A stretch of 64,000 nt of DNA from Eshraghiella crossota (GTDB lineage: Bacteria > Bacillota > Clostridia > Lachnospirales > Lachnospiraceae). The stretch spans positions 2,219,001 to 2,283,000 of the forward strand of contig NZ_CP102270.1 in the NCBI RefSeq assembly GCF_025148445.1, given 5' to 3'. The first letter of the stretch is position 1. Every line of letters starts with the position of its first letter. Under the pieces are notes generated by a model. The model saw only the letters and a list, made by a program, of their open reading frames with translations. It ran no database searches and had not been told where the DNA came from. Below are positions 35,193 through 43,168 of this stretch, piece by piece. A program made the position numbers and the translations under genes.

Positions 35193-36689
35193 CTATTCTA
35201 TTACTACTCTTTCGTTATCATGAATCTTTTTAAGGTATGTTTTTGCCTGTTCGACAACAGCATCATCAGGAATCATTACATAGTTAGGGCTCTTAAGCGA
35301 ATAACATGGAAGGTTTCCGTTGGAACCGGTTACCGCAAACTGCATAATATCCCATGAGATATTTTTCTTGAGCTGGATATCCACAAGTCTGGCAATCTCA
35401 TCCATTGACATATCGGTTACCATACTTGATGAAATTGAATCAAGTACCTCTGTGTAGTTCTTCAGCAATTCAGAAGAAGCAAGTTTCTTAACAACAGCAT
35501 TAACTACCGCCATCTGGTTCTTACCTCTCTGGTTATCACCTGTTGGGAAAGAATATCTTTCTCTTGAAAATACAAGTGCTGCTTCTCCGTCCATGTGGTT
35601 ATAGCCCTGTACAAAATGGTAACCCTTGACATTCTGGGATGTAAATTCAAATTCAGAATATACGTCTACTCCATGAAGTGAATCTATTATGCTCTTAAAG
35701 CCTGTAAAATTAAGCTTGATATAGTAATCGATATTTATTCCGTAAAGCATCTCAAGTGTCTCAACAGAACAGTCAATACCATAACATCCTGCATGGGTAA
35801 GTTTATCCGGTTCTCCGTTTGATACACTTGTAGGCACATAATAATCTCTAGGTGTGTTAAGGAGAAGTATCTGTCCTGTACGGGTGTTAAGAGTCATAAT
35901 GATATTTACATCACTGTTACGGTTCTCAGTTGGAGGTCCGTCAACGTCAATTCCGCTCAGGTATAGTGTAACCACGTCATCCGAATTCAGATAATCATCA
36001 TCTTTTTTGTCATTATTTTTAATATCTTTTTTCATTTCATACGATGCAATCACCTTTGTAAATGTCTTAAAATTCTTGAATTCATCAAGTGAATCAAGTA
36101 TTCCAAGGTGGCTTGTGCCAAGGATAATTACATTAACTTCTTTATCATATAAAGCTTTCACAAGTGACTGTACATCGTCATATTCCTTTGTCTTAACGGT
36201 GGTATCGATTTCTGTCTGTATCTTATTAACTACTTCATCGGTATTTTCCCTGTCTAATGACTTCATTATACCGAATTCTTCTGATTTAACATCTTCAAGT
36301 TTCTCGTATTTGCTGTCTGCCCTGACATATACATTAATACTTGTGGTAGTATAATTAATATCGGTAGCTTTTTTAAATGCTCCGTAAGTTGCATTAAGAT
36401 ACACAGAACCCACAATAAGCACGACGGATAAAAGAAGTGATATAATCTTTGTTATAATTCCCGGCAGTACCCACCTCTGGGTTATCGTTACGACCGTGAG
36501 TATAAGCACCAGAAGTACATCTATCATTATCACATAGTCTTTGGGAACAATCCTGACTTTTGACAATATTACCATAAAAACAACTGTCGCTACAAGCTGT
36601 ACTGCTAACAATGCAATACCCGAAATCAATAAAGCTTTTTTTATTTTATAATTTCGTAATTTTTTTTCTTTTTTCGCCTCTGTACTCAT
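35193..36689 (-). CDS. LytR-CpsA-Psr cell-wall ligase
   Basis: LCP phosphotransferase that attaches anionic or capsular polymers from a lipid carrier to peptidoglycan. It has 498 residues. The cytoplasmic N-terminus is basic (KKEKKLRNYKIKKALL). Three membrane segments lie at about 18-105, then an accessory extracellular region (110-235). The LCP domain has DVNIIMTLNTRTGQILLLNT, then PRDYYVP with the conserved arginine, KLTHAGCYGIDCSVETLEML and LVFSRERYSFPTGDNQRGKN. It is eight bases before the sugar transferase. It probably anchors the polymer made by this operon. Confidence 0.92.
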   Translation of the reverse strand: MSTEAKKEKKLRNYKIKKALLISGIALLAVQLVATVVFMVILSKVRIVPKDYVIMIDVLLVLILTVVTITQRWVLPGIITKIISLLLSVVLIVGSVYLNATYGAFKKATDINYTTTSINVYVRADSKYEKLEDVKSEEFGIMKSLDRENTDEVVNKIQTEIDTTVKTKEYDDVQSLVKALYDKEVNVIILGTSHLGILDSLDEFKNFKTFTKVIASYEMKKDIKNNDKKDDDYLNSDDVVTLYLSGIDVDGPPTENRNSDVNIIMTLNTRTGQILLLNTPRDYYVPTSVSNGEPDKLTHAGCYGIDCSVETLEMLYGINIDYYIKLNFTGFKSIIDSLHGVDVYSEFEFTSQNVKGYHFVQGYNHMDGEAALVFSRERYSFPTGDNQRGKNQMAVVNAVVKKLASSELLKNYTEVLDSISSSMVTDMSMDEIARLVDIQLKKNISWDIMQFAVTGSNGNLPCYSLKSPNYVMIPDDAVVEQAKTYLKKIHDNERVVIE

Positions 36690-36707
36690 AAACTTTCCTC
36701 CGGGAAA

Positions 36708-37283
36708 TTAATACCTTTCATCATATTCTTTAAAACTCATAAGATTACTGTCTTTGTCACTTATAATCAGGTCATCTTCTGATGTTACCCCTTCTATAAG
36801 CTCTATAGGCCATTCTATGGCAAGGTCCTTATCGTTCCACATTATTCCGCTGTCACCTTCGCCATAAAACACTTCATCACACTTATAGCTGACTACTGCA
36901 TCTTCTATTACGAAATATCCCAGTCCGAATTCTCCCGGAACATAAAGCATGGTCATATTATCTCCGGTAAGATGAAACGGAAGCCATTTCTTATATGTTG
37001 GAGATTCCTTTCTCAAATCACATATAACTGCGTATACATGACCCGATATACACCTTATAAGCTTTGCCTGAGGCTTGATAAGCTGGAAATGTAATGCCCT
37101 TATCACGCCTTTTCTGGTAATTGTATAAAACGTTTCTTTTAAATTATGTTTTATACCATTACTGTTGAATATGTCAACATTATAATCTTTTAAAAGTCCG
37201 CCTCTTTCATCTGTTGCCAAAAAGGGTGTTATTTTATATGAACCTTTTAAAGGTAATTCTTCAAATTCAAATTTCTGTATCAT
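36708..37283 (-). CDS. RmlC-like dTDP/CDP-sugar epimerase
   Basis: A 191-residue cupin enzyme of the dTDP-4-dehydrorhamnose 3,5-epimerase family. It has LATDERGGLLKDYNVDIFNS, the catalytic-histidine region GVIRALHFQLIKPQAKLIRC and MLYVPGEFGLGYFVIEDAVV, SYKCDEVFYGEGDSGIMWND and DLAIEWPI. Because the operon makes a CDP-sugar through RfbF, the substrate may be a CDP-4-keto sugar rather than dTDP. It overlaps the SDR gene by 4 bases. Confidence 0.85.
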   Translation of the reverse strand: MIQKFEFEELPLKGSYKITPFLATDERGGLLKDYNVDIFNSNGIKHNLKETFYTITRKGVIRALHFQLIKPQAKLIRCISGHVYAVICDLRKESPTYKKWLPFHLTGDNMTMLYVPGEFGLGYFVIEDAVVSYKCDEVFYGEGDSGIMWNDKDLAIEWPIELIEGVTSEDDLIISDKDSNLMSFKEYDERY

Positions 37284-38191
37284 TGCTGCTCCTTAAGCCA
37301 CTCCATTGTAATTGCTGTCCCTGTTGCAAAATCCGTTTCCGGAATGAATCCACAATCCTCTTTAAGTCTTTTTATGCTAAAAACTTCCAATGGCATATCA
37401 GTCCCCGTAAATGGGATATCTCCGAAGCAAAGAGTTGCGTCCTTTGCCAGATTTTCTTTCATCTCAATAATAAATTCTTTCAAAGGTCTTGCATTACCGC
37501 TTCCTATCATATATTCGGAAAACGGTCTGCCTTTCGTAGTAATAAGATAAAATGCTCTGGCTACATCTTTTACATATACAAAATCATAGTTCTGCGTTGC
37601 CGCGGTAAACTGTAAATCTTCTTTTCGTATTATTTTTTTCAGAGTTGAATTAACAAATCTGTCTGTAAATTCTCCGGGACCGTATGCATTTGTTATCATC
37701 GGCCATATAAAATCTATGCCGAGTTCTGCCGCAACGGGCTTGCATAGACAATGTGCCGTGTGCTTGCCTATTCCATAAATATATGCCATTCCCGGTCTTG
37801 CTCCGTCAGTGTGGATTGCCGCTTCCACTTCGTATTCCATTATGCTTCCCGCACCGACGAATCTATCGCAGCCAATTTCTTTAGCTGCTTTAAGACACTC
37901 TACCGTGTCAATGGCATTTTTCATCTGTACATTATAATCTTTACGCTTATCTGCTGCCCCATTCCATGCAAAATGAATAAAAGCATCGTATTTTTTTCCG
38001 GCTGCTGCCTTGATTATATTACTTCTGTCCGTAATATCGCACTGTCTGTATACCATTTTGTCGTGATGTTTCAATCTGACAGGAGCTGCTTTTCTACCCA
38101 ATGCCAGGACTTCTATTCCCTGACTAAGAAAATATTCGGTTGTGTAACTGCCTACAAAACCGTCTGCACCGGTAATAATTACACTTTTCAA
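37280..38191 (-). CDS. NAD-dependent epimerase/dehydratase (SDR)
   Basis: Extended short-chain dehydrogenase, 303 residues. The start is the TTG at 38191 (MKSVIITGADGFVGSYTTEY) behind GGGAG at good spacing; a GTG and an ATG slightly upstream are in frame but overlap rfbF. The Rossmann motif GADGFVGS and catalytic Y-x3-K (AYIYGIGKHTAH) are intact. QNYDFVYVKDVARAFYLITT is typical of nucleotide-sugar reductases and epimerases. Between rfbF and rmlC it probably reduces or epimerises a CDP-4-keto hexose. It is too divergent to call a dedicated CDP-glucose 4,6-dehydratase. Confidence 0.85.
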   Translation of the reverse strand: MKSVIITGADGFVGSYTTEYFLSQGIEVLALGRKAAPVRLKHHDKMVYRQCDITDRSNIIKAAAGKKYDAFIHFAWNGAADKRKDYNVQMKNAIDTVECLKAAKEIGCDRFVGAGSIMEYEVEAAIHTDGARPGMAYIYGIGKHTAHCLCKPVAAELGIDFIWPMITNAYGPGEFTDRFVNSTLKKIIRKEDLQFTAATQNYDFVYVKDVARAFYLITTKGRPFSEYMIGSGNARPLKEFIIEMKENLAKDATLCFGDIPFTGTDMPLEVFSIKRLKEDCGFIPETDFATGTAITMEWLKEQQ

Positions 38192-38193
38192 CT

Positions 38194-38973
38194 CTAGTTC
38201 TCCCATGTCTTCCACGGAGCGTTGCCTTCACTCCATAATTTTTCAAGCTGTTGTTTTTCCCTGACGGTATCCATACACTTCCAGAAACCTTCGTGTCTGT
38301 ATGCCATAATTTCATTCATTGCTGCTGCTTTCTGCATAGGTGTTTTTTCAAGCACCGTATCGTCACCGTCTATAAGGTCGATAAATTCAGGTTCACATAT
38401 CATATAACCGATATTGATGGGGCTGGCGTCGCCTTGGATTTTTTCCCTGAACTGTCTTACATTTCCATCATTATCAATGTCAAGGACCCCGAAACGCTGT
38501 CCTGCATTATATGCTGAAACGGTTACCATTTTACCATGACTTTTATGAAATTCAAGCTCTTTTACAAAATTTACATCTGAAACGCCGTCCCCGTATGTAA
38601 CAAAAAATCTCTCATTGTCTATATAAGGCTTGATGCGTTTTACACGTCCGCCTGTCATGGTATTCAGTCCTGTATCTATTATAGTAACCTTCCATGGCTC
38701 CTGCCTTCTGTCATGTACAATCATTTTCCCGCCATCATTGAAATCAAAAGTTATATCCGATGTATGGATAAAATAATTAGCAAACCATTCTTTAATTATA
38801 TGCTGTTTATATCCGGCACATATAATAAACTCATTAAATCCGTAGTGCGAGTATGTTTTCATAATATGCCAGAGAATCGGCATCCCGCCTATCTCAACCA
38901 TTGGCTTTGGTTTATACTGCGATTCCTCGGAAATTCTTGTTCCGAAACCGCCTGCTAAAATAACGACCTTCAT
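38194..38973 (-). CDS. rfbF: Glucose-1-phosphate cytidylyltransferase
   Basis: Makes CDP-glucose from CTP and glucose-1-phosphate, the first step to CDP-3,6-dideoxyhexoses and related sugars. It has 259 residues, the family length. It begins MKVVILAGGFGTRISEESQY, then KPKPMVEIGGMPILWHIMKT, and has FFVTYGDGVSDV, NAGQRFGVLDIDNDG and FREKIQGD. The C-terminus is EGFWKCMDTVREKQQLEKLW. The dehydratase RfbG that normally follows is absent from the window. It lies 12 bases after sugar transferase A. Confidence 0.94.
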   Translation of the reverse strand: MKVVILAGGFGTRISEESQYKPKPMVEIGGMPILWHIMKTYSHYGFNEFIICAGYKQHIIKEWFANYFIHTSDITFDFNDGGKMIVHDRRQEPWKVTIIDTGLNTMTGGRVKRIKPYIDNERFFVTYGDGVSDVNFVKELEFHKSHGKMVTVSAYNAGQRFGVLDIDNDGNVRQFREKIQGDASPINIGYMICEPEFIDLIDGDDTVLEKTPMQKAAAMNEIMAYRHEGFWKCMDTVREKQQLEKLWSEGNAPWKTWEN

Positions 38974-38985
38974 AACAGCCTCCCT

Positions 38986-40407
38986 TTATCTGGCTCCTTT
39001 ATGTTTGAAAATTACACCGATTGTTTTAAGAATAATTTTGATATCAAGGCCTATGCTCCAGTTATCAATATATTCTAAATCAAGTCTCACGACTTCTTCA
39101 AAATCTTCTATATCGCTGCGCCCGCTGACCTGCCACATTCCCGTAAGACCCGGCTTCATGCTGAGTCTTCTCTTGTGGTAACTCTCGTACATCTTAAATT
39201 CATCTACGGTTGGCGGTCTTGTTCCTACAAGGCTCATGTCGCCCTTTAATATGTTAAAGAACTGAGGCAGTTCGTCAAGACTCGTTTTTCTGATAAATTT
39301 ACCGACTTTAGTAATTCTTGGATCATCTGTCATTTTAAACATAAGACCCTTCATCTCATTTTTCTCCATCAGAGCTTTCTTACGTTCCTCTGCGTCTTTG
39401 TACATTGACCGGAATTTATATACATAAAAAAACCTTCCGTTCTTTCCTACTCTTTTCTGTTTGAAAATAAGCGGCCCCCTTGACTCAATGAGAATCGCAG
39501 GTGCAAGGAACACGGTCACAACCGCGGTAATCGCAAGTCCCACGATTGAACCTATTATATCCATAAGCCTCTTAATCATAAGCTTATTAACATCATAGAA
39601 ATTGTTGGCAAATGTAACCACCGGTATATCGCCTAACATTGAAAGGGACTTATTAAAATCCTCAAATTCTTCAAGTTTATCAATATTAAGGTGGACTACA
39701 ACTCCCATATTTTCAAAATCCATTACATATTTACGGGTAGACTTCCCTGTATGATATGGTACGTCAATAAAAACTTCATCTATAAATTCTGTCCTGACAT
39801 AGTCCATCATTGTATAAGCATCGGAGCTTACAGGAATACCGCATATTTCCTGTCCCACCATATCCGCATCTATTACAGCTATTGAATGTATTCTGTTAAG
39901 CCAGTCCGGATTATCTATTAACCTCCTGACTGTCTTTTCCGCCCGGTCAGAGATGGTAATTATAAATAACTGTGTATTTTTCTTTTTCTTGGCATATACA
40001 TTAATGAGGTAGGATTTATATATAATATGAAAGATATACATAAATACAGCATTAAATGCTACCGCAATAAGGTATGCTCCTCTTGAAGTTTCCTTGCTGT
40101 TGCCGATAAACATGGCAACAGATGCAACTGCAAGAAAAATAAGGTTAATTTTGATTGTATACAGAAATTCTTCTACCTTGCTTCTCTTAAGGAAGTCTCT
40201 GTTCATATTAAAAATAAAAATAACAACCAGAAAGGAAAAGAAAACAAGTCCTATTTCATTAACTATTCTTGATTTAATAATTTCTGAATTTTTCCTGATA
40301 ACACTAAGCCACAGATAGGTCGCAAGAAAATAGCTTATGGCAAGGCTGATAAAATCAAGAACAATCAATATAAAATTATGTATTGATTTGCTGTTATCTT
40401 TATACAT
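38986..40407 (-). CDS. Polyprenyl-phosphate sugar-1-P transferase, copy A
   Basis: First gene of the polysaccharide operon and paralogue of 33763-35184, 473 residues. The layout is the same: four N-terminal membrane segments, a CoA-binding-like domain, a further membrane segment and the catalytic domain. The catalytic domain has LIFKQKRVGKNGRFFYVYKF, RSMYKDAEERKKALMEKNEM, DELPQFFNILKGDMSLVGTR and KPGLTGMWQVSGRSDIEDFE. The C-terminal ~200 residues are almost the same as in copy B, while the N-terminal halves differ. Two initiating enzymes of equal length in one operon are unusual and may start two repeat units or form a heteromer. Confidence 0.92.
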   Translation of the reverse strand: MYKDNSKSIHNFILIVLDFISLAISYFLATYLWLSVIRKNSEIIKSRIVNEIGLVFFSFLVVIFIFNMNRDFLKRSKVEEFLYTIKINLIFLAVASVAMFIGNSKETSRGAYLIAVAFNAVFMYIFHIIYKSYLINVYAKKKKNTQLFIITISDRAEKTVRRLIDNPDWLNRIHSIAVIDADMVGQEICGIPVSSDAYTMMDYVRTEFIDEVFIDVPYHTGKSTRKYVMDFENMGVVVHLNIDKLEEFEDFNKSLSMLGDIPVVTFANNFYDVNKLMIKRLMDIIGSIVGLAITAVVTVFLAPAILIESRGPLIFKQKRVGKNGRFFYVYKFRSMYKDAEERKKALMEKNEMKGLMFKMTDDPRITKVGKFIRKTSLDELPQFFNILKGDMSLVGTRPPTVDEFKMYESYHKRRLSMKPGLTGMWQVSGRSDIEDFEEVVRLDLEYIDNWSIGLDIKIILKTIGVIFKHKGAR

Positions 40408-40440
40408 TGTATAACTCCATTCCGCAATATATTACTTCTT

Positions 40441-40470
40441 ATTGTAGCATACATGCACATACCTTTGCAA
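40441..40470 (-). promoter_or_regulatory. Sigma-A-type promoter of the polysaccharide operon
   Basis: On the minus strand there is TTGCAA (40465-40470), an 18-base spacer and TACAAT (40441-40446), about 34 bases before the first transferase. No gene-internal terminator is seen until 32.5 kb. Confidence 0.6.
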
Positions 40471-40475
40471 TATAG

Positions 40476-42026
40476 CTACGCTAATAAAGAGTATTCCTCA
40501 AGGTTCCATACTTTATCCACAAGGTCTTCATAAAAATCAGGCTCATGGCATACTATAAGGACAGCACCTTTATATTCCTTTAATGCTCTTTTAAGTTCAT
40601 CTTTTGCATCAATGTCAAGGTGGTTGGTCGGCTCATCAAGAAGCAGGATATTAGTCTCAACATTAATAAGTTTACAAAGCCTGACTTTGGCTTGTTCTCC
40701 GCCACTTAAAACTCTGACTTTGCTCTCAATATGCTCTGTGGTAAGTCCGCATTTTGCCAGTGCCGACCTTACTTCATATTGTGTGTATGAAGGGAAAGTC
40801 TCCCATATTTCCTCAATACAGGTATTGTTGCCCGGCTTTATTTCCTGTTCAAAATATCCCTTGTAGAGGTAATCCCCCAGGACAGCTTTACCGGATACTG
40901 CCGGGATAAGTCCCAAAACACTTTTAAGGAACGTGGTCTTGCCAATTCCGTTAGTTCCGATTACCGCTATTTTTTCTCCTCTTTCCATTCTGAGATTAAT
41001 AGGTTTTGACAATGGTTTCTTATTATATCCTATTACCAGGTCATCCGTCTCAAAAATAACCTTTCCGGCAGCTCTTGCCTCTTTAAAGCAAAACTCCGGC
41101 TTTGGTTTTTCCTTTGCCAGTTCAATAACTTCCATTTTATCAAGTTTTTTCTGTCTTGACATGGCCATATTTCGTGTGGCAACTCTTGCTTTATTACGTG
41201 CCACAAAATCCTTAAGTTCATTCATTTCCTGCTGCTGTCTGCGGTAAGCTGCTTCTAACTGCGACTTTTTAACCTCATATACTTCTTTAAATTTTTCGTA
41301 ATTACCCACATATCTGTTAATTTTCTGATTTTCCATATGGTATATGAGATTAACAACGCTGTTAAGAAATTCCATATCATGTGATATAAGTATAAAAGCA
41401 TTATCATAATCCTGCAGATATCTTCTGAGCCACTCTATGTGATTGGCGTCAAGGTAGTTGGTCGGCTCGTCAAGCAAGAGTATGTCAGGCTTTTCAAGAA
41501 GCAGCTTGGCAAGCAGCACTTTGGTTCTCTGGCCTCCCGACAATTCTGTTACATCCTTATCAAGTCCCAGTTCAAGAAGTCCGAAAGCCCTTGCTATTTC
41601 TTCAATCTTAGCATCTATTATATAGAAATCATGATTGGTAAGGATGTCCTGTATTGTGCCTGACTCCTCCATCATTTCTTCCATTTCTTCAGGTGTTGCC
41701 TCTGCCATTTTTTCAAAAATACCCGTCATTTTCTCCTCAAGTTCAAAAAGGTAAGAAAACGCCTGCCTTAATACATCACCGATTGTCATCCCGGGAGTAA
41801 GCACCGAATGTTGGTCAAGATATCCTGCTTTAACATTCTTTGCCCATTCTACCTTTCCCTCGTCCGGCATAAGTTTTCCCGTTACTATATTCATAAAGGT
41901 GGATTTGCCCTCACCGTTTGCCCCGATTAATCCAATATGTTCCCCCTTTAAAAGTCTGAAGGAAACATTGTTAAAAATGGCCCTGTCACCAAAACCATGG
42001 CTTAAATTTTCTACATTGAGTATCAT
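40476..42026 (-). CDS. ABC-F family ATPase
   Basis: Soluble tandem-ATPase of the ABC-F group, 516 residues, without membrane domains. The first ATPase has LIGANGEGKSTFMNIVTGKL, LSGGQRTKVLLAKLLLEKPD and ILLLDEPTNYLD. The linker (the ABC-F tether, ~240-300) is rich in K/R/Q (AAYRRQQQEMNELKDFVARN). The second ATPase has AVIGTNGIGKTTFLKSVLGL and VLSGGEQAKVRLCKLINVET, then NILLLDEPTNHLD. This protein class acts on ribosomes. Housekeeping EttA/YkpA-like function is more likely than antibiotic protection, since no resistance context is seen. Confidence 0.92.
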   Translation of the reverse strand: MILNVENLSHGFGDRAIFNNVSFRLLKGEHIGLIGANGEGKSTFMNIVTGKLMPDEGKVEWAKNVKAGYLDQHSVLTPGMTIGDVLRQAFSYLFELEEKMTGIFEKMAEATPEEMEEMMEESGTIQDILTNHDFYIIDAKIEEIARAFGLLELGLDKDVTELSGGQRTKVLLAKLLLEKPDILLLDEPTNYLDANHIEWLRRYLQDYDNAFILISHDMEFLNSVVNLIYHMENQKINRYVGNYEKFKEVYEVKKSQLEAAYRRQQQEMNELKDFVARNKARVATRNMAMSRQKKLDKMEVIELAKEKPKPEFCFKEARAAGKVIFETDDLVIGYNKKPLSKPINLRMERGEKIAVIGTNGIGKTTFLKSVLGLIPAVSGKAVLGDYLYKGYFEQEIKPGNNTCIEEIWETFPSYTQYEVRSALAKCGLTTEHIESKVRVLSGGEQAKVRLCKLINVETNILLLDEPTNHLDIDAKDELKRALKEYKGAVLIVCHEPDFYEDLVDKVWNLEEYSLLA

Positions 42027-42049
42027 ATCATCTTCCTTTTTAAAAATGT

Positions 42050-43168
42050 TTATATAATAAATCTGCTTACAAGAATCATAATTCCTAAAAATCCTAAATT
42101 AAACAGTGTAAATACGCCTAAATATCTGCTTTTTTTACTATTTTTGTTTTCCCCGTAATATCTGAAAGAAATAAGGCTTGCCATGGATGCAATTATGGTT
42201 CCCAATCCTCCGATATTAACCGCCGACAAAAGAAGTGCTCCATTATCCGTAAAATTCGATAATAAAACTGCCGCAGGTACATTGCTTATAGCCTGACTGA
42301 GCAATATTCCGGACATAAACTCTCTTCCGGCAACAAAATTGCTAAGTCCATTTTCAATAAAGCTCATGGATTTAATATTTCCCGTCAGTATGAAAAAAGC
42401 CACAAATGTAAGTAATAATATATAATCGGCTTTGGCAAATAATTTATAATCTATAACCGCCGTAAGCAGAATACATACCAATAGCATAACCCTGTAATCA
42501 ATAACCCTCATTACACATAATATGCAAATTACAAAAATAACCGCTATAGGAGCAAGCTTCCATTTATGAAATTCTGCCCTCTGTGTCTTATTGTCTTTGT
42601 CATTTATGTCAACTTCCTTAGATGGTATGAAACAGATGCATATACTTATAAGTATAATAGCCGTAACGGCATACCATACAGTAGCCCCCGCAAATTCCCC
42701 AATTGTCATATTGTATTTTGAAAACAGGAAAATATTCTGTGGATTACCTATAGGAGTTGCCATACTTCCAAGATTGGCACCGATTGTCTGTAATACAACA
42801 ATATATATAATATATTCAGCAGCTCCGGCTGCAGTAAGAAGTTCTATTGCAAAGGGCACAAAAGTAATGAGTGCCACATCATTGGTTATTATCATTCCTG
42901 AAAAAAAGCATATAAAAACGAGAATAAAATATAACATTCTCGTTTTCCTAATCTTTTCAGTCATCTTTTCAATTATTAGTGTAAATATTCCAAAACTTCT
43001 TAATGCTTCCACCATAAGCATAAGTGAAAAAAGTAATGCCAGAACCCTGAAATCAATATAATTAATATATTTCTTTGACGGATGTACCACAAAAGCCGAC
43101 GCAATTGCAAGTACACCCGCCACGCATAGAATAATTTCTTTCTTAATAAATGATAATAATCTATTCAT
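42050..43168 (-). CDS. ArsB/CitT-type ion transporter
   Basis: Polytopic permease of the ion-transporter superfamily (ArsB/NhaD/citrate), 372 residues and about 10 membrane segments. Conserved ITNDVALITFVPFAIELLTA, LQTIGANLGSMATPIGNPQN and GILLSQAISNVPAAVLLSNF (the paired substrate loops) identify the family. It is somewhat shorter than typical ArsB. There are no arsenic genes nearby, so the substrate (anion, carboxylate or Na+/H+) is open. Its start overlaps the stop of the upstream GGDEF-EAL gene by one base. Confidence 0.85.
   Translation of the reverse strand: MNRLLSFIKKEIILCVAGVLAIASAFVVHPSKKYINYIDFRVLALLFSLMLMVEALRSFGIFTLIIEKMTEKIRKTRMLYFILVFICFFSGMIITNDVALITFVPFAIELLTAAGAAEYIIYIVVLQTIGANLGSMATPIGNPQNIFLFSKYNMTIGEFAGATVWYAVTAIILISICICFIPSKEVDINDKDNKTQRAEFHKWKLAPIAVIFVICILCVMRVIDYRVMLLVCILLTAVIDYKLFAKADYILLLTFVAFFILTGNIKSMSFIENGLSNFVAGREFMSGILLSQAISNVPAAVLLSNFTDNGALLLSAVNIGGLGTIIASMASLISFRYYGENKNSKKSRYLGVFTLFNLGFLGIMILVSRFII

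Noticed and set aside
40476-42026. Antibiotic-resistance ABC-F gene
   Set aside because: No resistance neighbours, leader peptide or transfer signs; the sequence fits a housekeeping-type ABC-F protein.
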